Shown: positions 26,575 through 35,845, counted from the first letter of the stretch. The stretch is 64,000 nucleotides of DNA from Burkholderia lata (GCF_902499335.1 NZ_CABVQK010000008.1:397836-461835), one strand, 5' to 3'. The notes: generated from the letters alone by a model not told the origin. Program-made: numbers and translations.

Positions 26575-26955
26575 TCAATGGCTGGGCGAGCCGGTCGTCA
26601 GCGTCTTGCCTGGCGTCGGCTGCTTCACGCGATCCTCGACGTAGCGGCGCACCGCGTCGGCCGCGGTCTGCGCGTCCGCGCCGCCGTACGGCACCGGCGC
26701 GACGAGATCCTCCGGCCGCGCGAGCATCGCCGCGAGGTTCGAGTAGGTCGCGCAGCCGAACGGCACGCCGGGCCGCGCGAACCCCGCGTCGACGAGATGC
26801 GACGGCTGCATCAGCTTCGCGCAATCGGGCGGCACCGCGTGCGCGCCGTCGAAGCCGATCGCACGCGCATCGGGCAGGTTGACCGGCGGCGGCGCCGACA
26901 GGCAGCCCGCAAGCACCAGCGGCAGCAGTGCGGCAACGGTCGATCGGGTTCGCAT
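26575..26955 (-). CDS. Tad-associated lipoprotein (CpaD/RcpB-like)
   Basis: A 126-residue lipoprotein with lipobox LVLAGC at about residues 13-18. PPDCAKLMQPSHLVD and FGCATYSNLAAMLARPEDLVAP are the features shared with CpaD-type pilus proteins, where the second motif is strongly conserved. CpaD/RcpB helps gate or stabilise the outer-membrane secretin encoded just upstream. GGAGGAG lies five bases before the ATG. It is shorter than Caulobacter CpaD (about 220 residues), having mainly the conserved C-terminal half. Confidence 0.82.
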   Translation of the reverse strand: MRTRSTVAALLPLVLAGCLSAPPPVNLPDARAIGFDGAHAVPPDCAKLMQPSHLVDAGFARPGVPFGCATYSNLAAMLARPEDLVAPVPYGGADAQTAADAVRRYVEDRVKQPTPGKTLTTGSPSH

Positions 26956-26970
26956 GCGCGCTCCTCCGGT

Positions 26971-28368
26971 TCAATACACGAAGCCCGCGGCGCCGACGAG
27001 GCGCGGCGTGTCGCCCGACAGCAGGTCGAGCCCCAGGTTGCGCTGCACCGCGAACTCGAGGTCGCTGCTCGGCCGCGCGACGGTGTCGATTGCCTGTTCG
27101 AGCTGGCCGGGCCCGGTCGGCTGCACGATGTACGGCGTGACGATCACGACCACCTCGGTCTTGTTGTCCTGGAAGTTCTTCGACGAAAACAGCCGGCCGA
27201 TGATCGGCAGCCGGCCGAGCCCCGGGATCTGCGACACGGTGTCGGCCGTCTGGCTCTGCAGCAGCCCGCCGATCGCGAAGCTCTGCCCGCTCGACAGCTC
27301 GACCGTCGTGTCGACACGCCGCACCGTGAGCCCCGGGACCTTGACGCCGCCGGTCGTCACGCTGTTGTTCGCGTCGACCTCGCTCACCTCCGGCCGCACC
27401 TTCAGGCTGATCCGGTTGTCGGCGAGCACGGTCGGCGTGAAGTCGAGCGACACGCCGAACGGCTTGAACTCGACCGTGATCGCGCCGGTGGACGAACCGG
27501 CCTGCGCAACCGGGATCGGAATCTCGCCGCCCGCGAGGAAGCTCGCGGTCTCGCCGGACATCGCGGTGAGGTTCGGTTCCGCGAGCATCGTGATCAGGCC
27601 CTCCTGGTCGAGTGCGTCGAGCACCACGTCGATCGACCAGCGCCCCGCGCGGAACCCGCCGAGCACCGAGAAGGCGCCCGTCGGCGACAGGTTGAACAGG
27701 CCGTTCGTCGGATCGAACAGCGTGCGTCCGTTGAACAGCCCGCCGACGAAGTTGCCGGCGCCGCCCAGCGAGCTCCAGTTGATGCCGAGCTGCTGCGTGA
27801 TGTTGCGGCTCACCTCGGTCACCCGCACGCGCAGGTTCACCTGGATCGGGCGCGACAGCGTGAGCCGGTTGACGATCTTTTCCTTGTCGTGCAGGTACGG
27901 TGTGAGCGACTGCATCACCGCATCCGCGTCGGCCGCGCTCGGTACCTTGCCCGACACCATCAGCGAGCCCGGCGCACCGGATACCGACAGCTTCAACTGC
28001 GGAAAGCGGCTGTCGAGCACGCCCTGCAGCGACGCCGTGTCGACCTGCACGATCACCGTCTTGCGCAGGATCGGGCGATGGTTCGCGCCGAGCGCGATCA
28101 GCGTGGTCGTGCCCGCCTTCTTGCCGAACACGAACACGGTGCGCGGCGACGGCACCTGGATGTCGGCGATGGCCGGATCGGCGACGAACATCGCGGTCGC
28201 GGGCTCCGGCAGCGACAGCAGTTCTCCCTTGCCGGTCGCGATCGACAGCGCCGCGCCTGCGTCCGGCGCCCGCGCGACCTGCGCGAACGCGGCCCCGGAC
28301 GCAAGGACGCAGGCCAGGCCCAGGAAAGCGATCCAACGAACCATGCGCACCATGCGTGTTCCCGTCAA
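26971..28368 (-). CDS. rcpA: Tad outer-membrane secretin RcpA (CpaC-like)
   Basis: A 465-residue secretin. A signal peptide (WIAFLGLACVLASGAAFAQ) is followed by the pilus-formation N domain (GELLSLPEPATAMFVADPAIADIQ, about residues 45-110), a BON-like middle, and the secretin channel domain with VPGLTVRRVDTTVELSSGQSF and the C-terminal IPGLGRLPIIGRLF motif. It forms the outer-membrane pore through which the Flp pilus leaves. It is followed after 15 bases by the CpaD-like lipoprotein, its usual partner. The length is normal for CpaC/RcpA. Confidence 0.93.
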   Translation of the reverse strand: MTGTRMVRMVRWIAFLGLACVLASGAAFAQVARAPDAGAALSIATGKGELLSLPEPATAMFVADPAIADIQVPSPRTVFVFGKKAGTTTLIALGANHRPILRKTVIVQVDTASLQGVLDSRFPQLKLSVSGAPGSLMVSGKVPSAADADAVMQSLTPYLHDKEKIVNRLTLSRPIQVNLRVRVTEVSRNITQQLGINWSSLGGAGNFVGGLFNGRTLFDPTNGLFNLSPTGAFSVLGGFRAGRWSIDVVLDALDQEGLITMLAEPNLTAMSGETASFLAGGEIPIPVAQAGSSTGAITVEFKPFGVSLDFTPTVLADNRISLKVRPEVSEVDANNSVTTGGVKVPGLTVRRVDTTVELSSGQSFAIGGLLQSQTADTVSQIPGLGRLPIIGRLFSSKNFQDNKTEVVVIVTPYIVQPTGPGQLEQAIDTVARPSSDLEFAVQRNLGLDLLSGDTPRLVGAAGFVY

Positions 28369-28407
28369 ATGCCGGCCGCCGGGCGGCCGGCCCGAATCGT
28401 CAATCCG

Positions 28408-29445
28408 TCACTGCGCCGCCGCTCCTGCCGGCTGCGCAGTCGCGTCCGCCGCGACATTGGCGCTGCCCGTCGCCGCGGGCATCGTGGGCATCGCGGGTAT
28501 CGCCGGCCAGGTCGGCAGCCCGGACGGCAGCGGTGGCAGGCCCGGCGTGCCGGTACCGCCGCCACGCGATCCGTCGTCGACCGACGAACCGCGATAGATC
28601 ACGACCGCATTGCTCCGCCACGCCGGCCGCGTGCCCGTCTCCGGCCCGGCGGATGGCTCGCGTGCGGCCTCGCGGGCCGCGCGCGACACGTCGCCGGCCC
28701 ACACCGGCTGCGTATCGGGTTCCTGCTCGTCGCCGCCCGCCGGCTGCCGCCGGTCGCTCGTCGCGAAGCTGCGCAATGCGAGCGACAGCGAACCGAGGCG
28801 TGTCGCCACCAGCACGACCTGCGCGGTGCGCGGCGCGACCTCGAGCGTGACCGTGCGTGCGCGGGCCGTCGCGTCCGGTGCGCTCGCGGGCGCCTTCGCG
28901 CGCTGGAATTCGGAACCGACCGCCAGCACGCGCGCGCGCCGCACCACCGTTTCCGCTTCGAACGTGCCGGGCGACGTCGCCGAGCCGCCGATCTGCTGCG
29001 TCAGCAGCACGTCGACGAAGTCGCCCGGCTGGATCAGCCCCGCATTGCCCGACACGTCGTCGACCGGCACCGAGATCGCGCGCATGCCGGGCTGCAACGC
29101 GGCCGCGAGAAAATCCGGCGCGCCGGCCGGAATCACGTTCTCGACGCGAATCGGTGCGCCGGCGCCGACGTGGTTGCGCAGCAGCGCACCCTTCAAGTCC
29201 GCGCCCGGTTGCGTCTCGACGAACGCGCCAGCCGGCACCTGCGCGCGCGGCATGCGTTTCCACGCAAGATCGTTGTCGCGCAGCAGCAGCCCTTCCGGCA
29301 GATCGGCGGCGGCGACCCGCACGCGCGCCTGATCCGTTTCGGCAGGCACCGATGGCGTCGACGCGGCGACGTACAGCTCGCGCAGGATGAACGCACCGAT
29401 GCCGGCGGCAACGACGAGCACGGCCAGTCTCAGCGGTTTGGGCAT
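28408..29445 (-). CDS. rcpC: Tad pilus assembly protein RcpC (CpaB-like)
   Basis: A 345-residue periplasmic protein anchored by an N-terminal helix (RLAVLVVAAGIGAFILREL). It has an SAF domain (about residues 45-115: AADLPEGLLLRDNDLAWKRM and RNHVGAGAPIRVENVI) and then RcpC/CpaB sequence with MRAISVPVDDVSGNAGLIQPGDFVDVLLT, characteristic of the family. RcpC is thought to contact peptidoglycan and stabilise the pilus channel. The last 60 residues are Pro/Gly/Ala-rich (including repeated PAIPAMPTMPAA-like steps), an unusual low-complexity tail. ATG 29445 is used; the long upstream extension of the frame is not coding. Confidence 0.88.
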   Translation of the reverse strand: MPKPLRLAVLVVAAGIGAFILRELYVAASTPSVPAETDQARVRVAAADLPEGLLLRDNDLAWKRMPRAQVPAGAFVETQPGADLKGALLRNHVGAGAPIRVENVIPAGAPDFLAAALQPGMRAISVPVDDVSGNAGLIQPGDFVDVLLTQQIGGSATSPGTFEAETVVRRARVLAVGSEFQRAKAPASAPDATARARTVTLEVAPRTAQVVLVATRLGSLSLALRSFATSDRRQPAGGDEQEPDTQPVWAGDVSRAAREAAREPSAGPETGTRPAWRSNAVVIYRGSSVDDGSRGGGTGTPGLPPLPSGLPTWPAIPAMPTMPAATGSANVAADATAQPAGAAAQ

Positions 29446-29465
29446 GGCGGCGTGCGTCCCCCCGG

Positions 29466-29939
29466 CTAGGTAAGCGAAACCGTGTGTGGAAACGACGCCC
29501 AGACGGCCAGCGTGCCGCCGAGCGCGAGCGCAACACCGTACGGCACGCCGCGCGCGGCAATCGCGCGAACCTGCGCGGCGTGGCGCGGCCGTGACGCCAG
29601 CAACGCGAGGCCGCACAACGCACCGCACGCGCCGACGCCCGTCAGCACCGGAAACGCCAGTGCCGGGCCGGCCCACAGGAATACCGCCGCCGCCAGCTTG
29701 ACGTCGCCTCCGCCGATCCAGCCCGCGTGGCGCATGCCGCCGAACAGCAGCAGCATCGCCGCGCCGGTCGCGACATGGCCCGCCAGCGGCGCGAACCCGT
29801 CTCGCGCGAGCGCCGCCGCGACGAAATACAGCGCCGCGAACGCCAGCACCGCGCGATTGGACAGGCGCCGGTCGCGCAGATCCTGCGCGGCGAGCGAGGC
29901 CAGCAAGACCGTGGCCACCGACTGCACGAGAGTGAGCAT
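29466..29939 (-). CDS. tadV: Prepilin peptidase TadV (A24 aspartic protease)
   Basis: A 157-residue polytopic membrane protease. The two catalytic aspartates of A24 peptidases are placed as expected: one in QDLRDRRLSN after helix 1 and one in the GxGD motif GWIGGGDVKL. About five helices are predicted. TadV cleaves the leader of the Flp pilin and of TadE/TadG pseudopilins. ATG 29939 gives the typical MLTLVQSV start; an in-frame GTG at 29960 would add seven residues. It lies 20 bases before rcpC and 88 bases after flp. Confidence 0.88.
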   Translation of the reverse strand: MLTLVQSVATVLLASLAAQDLRDRRLSNRAVLAFAALYFVAAALARDGFAPLAGHVATGAAMLLLFGGMRHAGWIGGGDVKLAAAVFLWAGPALAFPVLTGVGACGALCGLALLASRPRHAAQVRAIAARGVPYGVALALGGTLAVWASFPHTVSLT

Positions 29940-30027
29940 GGGAGAGCCGTCCGTCGACACGCCCCGGCCGGATACGTTCTACCGCTGCAGATCCCGGTGT
30001 TCGTCGGTGGCGCGCGGGTTCAGGGGA

Positions 30028-30210
30028 TCAGATCAGGCTCGTCACCTTGTTGATCAGTGTCGTGAACACGCTCGGCAAGCCGCCGCTGGTGCTGCTGAGG
30101 ATCACGCCGACCGCCGCCAGCGCGACGACGACGATACCGGCCAGCACGGCGTATTCGAGCGAGCTGACGCCGCGTTCGTCACGCAGCAGGGACTTGACGT
30201 ATTGCAGCAT
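30028..30210 (-). CDS. flp: Flp major pilin
   Basis: A 60-residue prepilin. The leader ends RDERG and the processed part starts VSSLEYAVLAG, the Flp motif: cleavage after Gly, Glu at +5 and Tyr at +6, then a long hydrophobic helix. The mature protein would be only about 46 residues, normal for Flp. GGAGG lies six bases before the ATG. It is the first gene of the Tad operon, and a candidate promoter lies about 240 bases upstream. Only one Flp copy is present in the window. Confidence 0.92.
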   Translation of the reverse strand: MLQYVKSLLRDERGVSSLEYAVLAGIVVVALAAVGVILSSTSGGLPSVFTTLINKVTSLI

Positions 30211-31073
30211 GGCAACCTCCGTGTAACGGGTCGGGACCGACCGTTGAACGCAAAGACGCTCCGTTGCTCCGGTGGTTGCGCAGGGCATTCGCCCATTGCT
30301 ATCCATGCGTGCGACCCTGGCACAAGGTCGCTCGCATCCCCCGGAATCCTCTCGACTACTGCAACACGCGGTGTGCAACGACGACATCGGTCGTTGCGTG
30401 CCTGCATTCCTGGTGCGGGCTTCCCCGCACGATGCAACCGCGCTGATTCGTCTAGGGTATAGACAATTTTTCAGGCGAATTCAAATTATTTGGCGTCGGA
30501 ATGCATTTATGGATTTCACCGTGCAACGATGAAAGCGATTCCGTTCATTTGCGGTCATTTTTTCTCACATCACATCGAATGGTTCGCGTATCGGAACAGG
30601 CATGGCGACTGTTTCGGAGCATGATTTACCGACCGGAAGCCGAACCGTTTCCATTCGATTTACCGGCATGCCGGGGCGCTTCACATGCGCCCGCCGCGCC
30701 CCGCCCGACCGGCCGTCCCGGCAATCATGGCGGGCCCGCATCACATTTCCCCGATTACCCGGCCCCGTTTTCCCACCCTGATCCTGCAAGCGGTCCTCAC
30801 TCGAATTCATGCTCGTCGCCATCGCGATTTTCCAATCGGCGATTTCCTGATTCGGCATCCGGTTTCAATCGACATGATTGGAATCCTGAATAAATGTCCT
30901 ATGCATGTGAATGCGATTCTCGTTCATATGGAACGAAACGGCCGGCGCGGCAACCCGCAAAGCGGCGATAAGCATAGTTCAAATCGTTTCTTGTCCGGCC
31001 CCGGCCCGTCATCGAGAATGCGCCGACGGGCTACGGCCCGGCCTCGCTCCCCAACGTTCCGGATCATCGATTC
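30211..31073. other. 863-base divergent region between the Tad operon and the organosulfur ABC operon
   Basis: No coding frame here has credible composition or ribosome sites. The zone 30440-30660 and 30820-31000 is AT-richer than its surroundings and holds the candidate flp promoter on the minus strand; the promoter for the rightward ABC operon should lie near 30850-31050 but no clear boxes were found. The length leaves room for a regulatory RNA or several operators, but nothing recognisable was seen. Confidence 0.5.
30456..30484 (-). promoter_or_regulatory. Candidate promoter of the Tad operon
   Basis: On the minus strand TTGAAT (30484-30479) and TATACC (30461-30456) are spaced by 17 bases, each with four of six consensus matches, in the AT-rich tract upstream of flp. 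Transcription would start near 30449, giving a leader of about 240 bases. Confidence 0.45.
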
Positions 31074-32141
31074 ATGCTTCCACTGCGCCTGCTTCGATCG
31101 CTGCTGATCGCATCCGTCTTTGCGTTGCCGGCCGCCGCCGCGCACGCCGACAAGCCCGCCACCATCCGCATCGGCGTCGCCCAGCAAGGCGCCGGCGATC
31201 CGCCGACGTTCGGCGGATCGAGCGCCGCCACCGCGCAACTTCAGCAACTGGTCGAAAAGGAGTTCGCGGCCGACGGCATCAAGGTGCAATGGCTGTTCTT
31301 CAAGGGCGCGGGGCCGGCCGTCAACGAGGCGATCGCCAACAAGGCGCTCGACTTCGCGTACCAGGGCGACCTGCCCGCCGTGCTCGCGCGGGCGAACGGG
31401 ATCAAGACGCGCCTGCTGCTCGCCGCGAGCGTGCGCTCGGGCGTCAAGATCGCGGTGCCGCCCGACTCCACCATCCGCTCGATCAAGGACCTGAAGGACC
31501 GCCGCGTATCGATCTTTCGCGGCACGAACCTGCAGCTCGTCGCCGACAACGCGCTCGCGAAAAACGGCCTCGGCGAACGCGACCTGCGCGTGATCAACCT
31601 TGACTCCGCGAGCTCGCTCGCCGCGCTCGCGTCGAAAGGCATCGACGCGTCGGTGGGCGACTACCAGCTGTACAAGCTGCGCGACGCGGGGCTCGCGAAG
31701 ATCATCTACGAATCGCAGAACGACGGCCCGCAACTCACGCGCCAGACCCACCTGCTCGTGCTCGACGATTTCGAGCACGCGCATCCGGACATCGTGCAGC
31801 GCGTCGTCAACGCGCTCGTGAAGGGCGCGCAATGGTCGTCCGATGAAGCGAACCGCGATGCGCTGTTCAAGCTGTGGGCAAAAAGCGGCGTGCCGGTTTC
31901 GTCGTGGCAGGCCGACTATGCGAACCAGCGCCTGAAGGATCGCTTGTCGCCGTTGATCGATCCGTTCGTCGTCGCACGCTACAAGTCCGTCGCGCAGGAC
32001 GCGCTGGCGCTGAAGCTGATCCGCCAGCCGGTCGACGTCGATGGCTGGTTCGAGCCGAAGTATCTCGACAATGCGCTGCGCACGCTGAAGCTCGAAAGCC
32101 ACTGGCAACGCTACGACGCGGCCGGCAAGCCCCTTTCCTGA
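31074..32141 (+). CDS. ABC importer periplasmic binding protein for organosulfur compounds (SsuA/AtsR-like)
   Basis: A 355-residue periplasmic-binding protein with a Sec signal peptide (LLRSLLIASVFALPAAAAHA). It has the SsuA-type sequence IRIGVAQQGAGDPPTFGG, GPAVNEAIANKALDFAYQGDLPA and IRSIKDLKDRRVSIFRGTNLQ. It would bind an aliphatic sulfonate or sulfate ester and deliver it to the two permeases just downstream. It opens a six-gene rightward run (binding protein, permease, permease, ATPase, two dioxygenases). The ribosome site is weak (CCGGAT). The choice between sulfonate and alkyl sulfate cannot be made from sequence alone. Confidence 0.86.
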   Translation: MLPLRLLRSLLIASVFALPAAAAHADKPATIRIGVAQQGAGDPPTFGGSSAATAQLQQLVEKEFAADGIKVQWLFFKGAGPAVNEAIANKALDFAYQGDLPAVLARANGIKTRLLLAASVRSGVKIAVPPDSTIRSIKDLKDRRVSIFRGTNLQLVADNALAKNGLGERDLRVINLDSASSLAALASKGIDASVGDYQLYKLRDAGLAKIIYESQNDGPQLTRQTHLLVLDDFEHAHPDIVQRVVNALVKGAQWSSDEANRDALFKLWAKSGVPVSSWQADYANQRLKDRLSPLIDPFVVARYKSVAQDALALKLIRQPVDVDGWFEPKYLDNALRTLKLESHWQRYDAAGKPLS

Positions 32142-32156
32142 CCCGGACCCGCCCCG

Positions 32157-32999
32157 ATGAGCGACACCACCTTTTCCATCCCGTCATCCGGGCGCCATGC
32201 GCTCGCCGTACCGCCGCACCGTGCGGCGGGCGTGAAACGGTGGTCGTGGCGGCTCGCGCCGTGGCTGCTGCCTGCGTTGCTGTTCGCGCTGTGGAGCGTC
32301 GGCAGCGCGCGTGGCTGGATCGCGCCGCAGATCCTCCCGCCGCCCGAACGCGTGTTCGACGCGCTCGCGGATCTCGCGACGAGCGGCGATCTCGTGCGCC
32401 ACACGCTGATCAGCCTGCAGCGCGTGCTGGTCGGGTTCGCCGCCGGCACGCTGCTCGGTTTCGCGACCGGCGTCGCGATCGGCCTGTCGCGCACGCTCGA
32501 AGCCTACGTGCTGCCGAGCTTCAACGCGCTCGTGCAGATTCCGGTGCTCGGCTGGCTGCCGTTCCTGCTGCTGCTCGTCGGCGTCGGCGAACCGCTCAAG
32601 TACCTGCTGATCGCGCATGCGGCGCTCGTCCCCGTCACGCTGAGCGCGTTGCAAGGGTTTCGCCAGACCCCGCCCGCGCTCGACGAAGTCGCACGCGTAT
32701 TCGGCTACACGCGCCGGCAACGCATCGTGCACGTCGTGCTGCCCGCCGCGATCCCGACGCTCGCGACCGGCGTGCGGCTCGCGTTCACGAAGTCGTGGCT
32801 CGCGCTCGTCGTCGTCGAGCTCGTCGCATCGTCCGAAGGGCTCGGCTACCTGATCGTGTACGGGCGGCAACTGTTCCAGCTCGACCTCGTGATGGCGGCC
32901 GTGATCGTCGTCGGGGCGGTCGGCCTGCTGATCAACCGGCTGCTCGATGCGCTCGAAGCGCGCTTGCGCCGCGGCGTGCCGTCCGCGTTCCGCGGCTGA
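32157..32999 (+). CDS. ABC importer permease 1 (SsuC-like)
   Basis: A 280-residue binding-protein-dependent permease with about six helices after a 25-residue hydrophilic N-terminus. The EAA loop, the contact for the ATPase, is seen as DEVARVFGYTRRQRIVHVVLPAAIPTLATG at about 170-200. It begins 15 bases after the binding-protein gene stops. The next permease gene encodes a different protein with the same fold, so the channel is probably a heterodimer. Import of sulfonates or sulfate esters under sulfur limitation is inferred from the whole operon. Confidence 0.88.
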   Translation: MSDTTFSIPSSGRHALAVPPHRAAGVKRWSWRLAPWLLPALLFALWSVGSARGWIAPQILPPPERVFDALADLATSGDLVRHTLISLQRVLVGFAAGTLLGFATGVAIGLSRTLEAYVLPSFNALVQIPVLGWLPFLLLLVGVGEPLKYLLIAHAALVPVTLSALQGFRQTPPALDEVARVFGYTRRQRIVHVVLPAAIPTLATGVRLAFTKSWLALVVVELVASSEGLGYLIVYGRQLFQLDLVMAAVIVVGAVGLLINRLLDALEARLRRGVPSAFRG

Positions 33000-33038
33000 A
33001 CCGCCGCCCCTGCCCGCGCAATCGAAGGAGATTCACCC

Positions 33039-33857
33039 GTGACGCATTCCGCCTCGCCGGACGCTACCTCGCCGGCCGCCACGGCCGCCCGCCGCCTGCA
33101 TGCGCCCGACTGGCGCGGCTTCGTGCTGCCGCTCGTCGCGTTCGCGCTGTGGTGGGCGATCGCTTCCGCGCACCTCGTGAGCAGCGGGCTGCTGGTCGGC
33201 CCGGGCGACGTGCTGCGTACCGCGTGGGCGCAGGCCACGAGCGGCGCACTCGGCCGCGCGCTGTCCGCGTCGCTCGCGCGTGAAGCCTGCGGTTTCGCGC
33301 TCGGTGCGACGGGCGGGCTGCTGCTCGGCGCCGCGCTCGGGCTGTCGCGCGTCGCGGCGCGGATGGTCGGCCCGAGCTTCGACACGTTCAAGCAGATCTC
33401 GCTGTTCGCATGGATTCCGCTGATTTCCGTGTGGTTCGGCCTCGGCGACGTCGCCAAGGTCGTGTTCCTGTCGCTCGCCGCGCTGCTGCCCGTCGCCGCG
33501 CACACCTGCGACGGCATTCACGCGGTGCCGCGCGCGTATGTCGACGTCGCCCGCGCGCTGCGCTACTCGCGGCTCCAGCTCGTGCGCTACGTGATCCTGC
33601 CGGCCGCGCTGCCGTCGATCTTCACCGGGCTGTATCTCGGGCTGATCTATTCGTGGCTCGCAACGCTCGGCGCCGAATACCTGCTGGTCGCCGGCAGCGG
33701 CATCGGCAACACGCTGATCGACGGCAGCGAGCAGTTCCGGATGGATCTCGTGCTGTTCGGGATCATCGTCGTCGGCGTGACCGGCTGGGCCCTGAACGCG
33801 GTCGCGCGTGCGATCGAACGCAAGGTGCTGGCCCGGCGCGGCGACCTGCCGCGCTGA
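33039..33857 (+). CDS. ABC importer permease 2 (SsuC-like)
   Basis: A 272-residue permease of the same family as the preceding gene but clearly divergent from it. Six helices follow a short N-terminus; the EAA loop is VDVARALRYSRLQLVRYVILPAALPSIFTG at about 165-195. The start is GTG 33039 with AAGGAG eight bases before it, a strong ribosome site. Classical SsuABC and TauABC systems use a single permease as a homodimer, so two permease genes in a row are atypical and suggest a heterodimer or two alternative channels. Confidence 0.88.
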   Translation: MTHSASPDATSPAATAARRLHAPDWRGFVLPLVAFALWWAIASAHLVSSGLLVGPGDVLRTAWAQATSGALGRALSASLAREACGFALGATGGLLLGAALGLSRVAARMVGPSFDTFKQISLFAWIPLISVWFGLGDVAKVVFLSLAALLPVAAHTCDGIHAVPRAYVDVARALRYSRLQLVRYVILPAALPSIFTGLYLGLIYSWLATLGAEYLLVAGSGIGNTLIDGSEQFRMDLVLFGIIVVGVTGWALNAVARAIERKVLARRGDLPR

Positions 33858-33897
33858 TCGCCCTTTCCCTCCCCCGCCACACCTTCCTCGCACCGCC

Positions 33898-34743
33898 ATG
33901 ACGACCCTCGCCTCCGATTCGCTCGACATCCTCCACGTGAGCAAGCACTACGCGCAACGCGGCGCCGCGCTCGCCGTCCTCGACGACGTGTCGCTGCACG
34001 TGCGCGCCGGCGAATTTGTGACGATCGTCGGCGCGAGCGGTTGCGGCAAGTCGACGCTGCTGCGGCTGATCGCCGGGCTCGATGCCGACTACTCGGGCGA
34101 GATCCGGGCCGGTGCCGAGCGCGTGCGCGACACGTCGCTGCAGCGCGGGATCGTGTTCCAGGATCACCGGCTGTTCCCTTGGCTAACCGTCGCGCAGAAC
34201 ATCGAGGCCGCACTGCGCAACGCGCCGCTCGACGCGGCCGCGAAGCGACGCGCGGTCGCGGATCACATCGCGCTCGTCGGGCTGAACGGCTTCGAGCACG
34301 CGTATCCGAACCAGTTGTCGGGCGGGATGGCGCAGCGCGTCGCGATCGCGCGCGGCCTCGTGAACCGCCCGCGCGTGCTGCTGCTCGACGAGCCGTTCGG
34401 CGCGCTCGACGCGCAGACCCGTGCGCGGATGCAGAACGAACTGCTGCGCATCTGGGAACAGGAGCGCATCACGATGATCCTCGTCACGCACGACGTCGAC
34501 GAAGCCGTGTATCTCGGCGACCGCGTCGTGACGATGGCGCCGCGCCCGGGCCGCATCGAACGCATCGTCGATGTCGCATTGCCGCGCCCGCGCCGGCGCG
34601 ATTCGCCGGAATTCGCGCGGCTGCGCGACACCGTGCTCGCCGATTTCGACGACAGCGACCCGCCGGGCGACGATCGCCCGGGCGGCAAGCGGATCGACAC
34701 GCCCCGCCCGCACCGGATCGGCGAATGGCGGCTGGCGTGGTAG
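33898..34743 (+). CDS. ABC importer ATPase (SsuB/TauB-like)
   Basis: A 281-residue nucleotide-binding subunit. Walker A GASGCGKST is at residues 45-53, the ABC signature LSGGMAQ at 140-146, Walker B LLLDEP at 161-166 and the H-loop VTHDVDEA follows. This is the nitrate/sulfonate/taurine subfamily by its FGALDAQTR stretch. It energises the two permeases encoded just upstream. ATG 33898 is used; the frame is open further but overlaps the preceding gene. The C-terminal 40 residues beyond the usual end are polar and variable. Confidence 0.9.
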   Translation: MTTLASDSLDILHVSKHYAQRGAALAVLDDVSLHVRAGEFVTIVGASGCGKSTLLRLIAGLDADYSGEIRAGAERVRDTSLQRGIVFQDHRLFPWLTVAQNIEAALRNAPLDAAAKRRAVADHIALVGLNGFEHAYPNQLSGGMAQRVAIARGLVNRPRVLLLDEPFGALDAQTRARMQNELLRIWEQERITMILVTHDVDEAVYLGDRVVTMAPRPGRIERIVDVALPRPRRRDSPEFARLRDTVLADFDDSDPPGDDRPGGKRIDTPRPHRIGEWRLAW

Positions 34744-34891
34744 CTCGCACGACGCGGCACATTGCTCAGCATGACGACGCATATCGATCATCGCTGCGCA
34801 CACGCTAAGGTTGTGACGATTCATCGGTTCCGGTTCCGCGCGGTCCCTGCTTGAATGGAGACTCGACCGATCCGACTCCAGGAGATTCCCG

Positions 34892-35845
34892 ATGTCCGAA
34901 GTCCAGCACGCCGCTCATCCGTCTTCGCATGCTTCGCACGCCGCGCCGCGCACGGCCGCCGCCCCGCTCCAGCTTCGCCAGGTCGCCGGCAGGATCGGCG
35001 CCGAGATCGCCGGCGTGCGGCTGTCGGGCACGCTCGACGACGCGACATTCGACGCGATCCAGGCCGCGCTGCTGCGCCACAAGGTGCTGTTCTTCCGTGG
35101 CCAGCAACATCTCGACGACACCGCGCAGGAAGCATTCGCGCGCCGCTTCGGCAATATCGTCGCGCACCCGACCGTGCCGTCCGCCGACGGCAGCGCGCAT
35201 CTGCTCGAACTCGATTCCGCGCACGGCGCGCGCGCCAATTCGTGGCACACCGACGTGACTTTCGTCGATGCGTACCCGAAGATCTCGATCCTGCGCGCCG
35301 TCGTGATTCCGCCGTTCGGCGGCGACACCGTGTGGGCCAACACGGCCGCCGCGTACACGAACCTGCCCGACCCGCTGCGCGCGCTCGCCGACACGCTGTG
35401 GGCACTGCATACGAACGCGTACGACTACGCGTCGACCCACGTGCATGCCGACGATGCGCAACTGAAGCGCTACCGCGAAGTGTTCACGTCGACCGTCTAC
35501 GAAACCGAGCACCCGGTCGTGCGCGTCCATCCGGAAACCGGCGAACGCACGCTCGTGCTCGGGCATTTCGTGCAGCGGCTCAAGGGGCTGTCGGCGCAGG
35601 ATTCCGCGCACCTGCTGCAGGTGTTCCACGAACACGTGACGCGCCTCGAGAACACCGTGCGCTGGAACTGGCAGGAAGGCGACGTCGCGATCTGGGACAA
35701 CCGCGCGACGCAGCACTACGCGATCAACGACTACGGCGATGCGCGCCGCGTCGTGCGCCGCGCGACCGTGCACGGCGACGTGCCGGCCGGCATCGACGGC
35801 CGCCAGAGCGTCCTGCTGAAGGGGCCGGGCGCGACGCTGCAATAA
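34892..35845 (+). CDS. TauD/TfdA-family 2-oxoglutarate dioxygenase 1
   Basis: A 317-residue Fe(II)/2-oxoglutarate dioxygenase. The iron ligands are His119 and Asp121 (SWHTD) and His275 (NRATQHYA); Arg290, fifteen residues after the last histidine, matches the 2-oxoglutarate-binding arginine of TauD. Such enzymes oxidise taurine, alkylsulfonates or alkyl sulfates, freeing sulfite or sulfate. It starts 148 bases after the ATPase gene, with AGGAG upstream, in the same direction. The extended HTNAYDY loop resembles alkylsulfatase AtsK and TfdA-type relatives. Substrate is not settled. Confidence 0.88.
   Translation: MSEVQHAAHPSSHASHAAPRTAAAPLQLRQVAGRIGAEIAGVRLSGTLDDATFDAIQAALLRHKVLFFRGQQHLDDTAQEAFARRFGNIVAHPTVPSADGSAHLLELDSAHGARANSWHTDVTFVDAYPKISILRAVVIPPFGGDTVWANTAAAYTNLPDPLRALADTLWALHTNAYDYASTHVHADDAQLKRYREVFTSTVYETEHPVVRVHPETGERTLVLGHFVQRLKGLSAQDSAHLLQVFHEHVTRLENTVRWNWQEGDVAIWDNRATQHYAINDYGDARRVVRRATVHGDVPAGIDGRQSVLLKGPGATLQ

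Noticed and set aside
25501..29469. Very long open frame on the plus strand across the Tad genes
   Set aside because: In very GC-rich DNA with strong codon bias the opposite strand stays open by chance. The frame has Arg/His/Gln-rich, low-meaning composition and no domain, while the minus strand encodes known Tad proteins with motifs.
30501..31073. Short plus-strand frames before the organosulfur operon
   Set aside because: They lack ribosome sites and domain content; the only supported gene start is ATG 31074 with a signal peptide.
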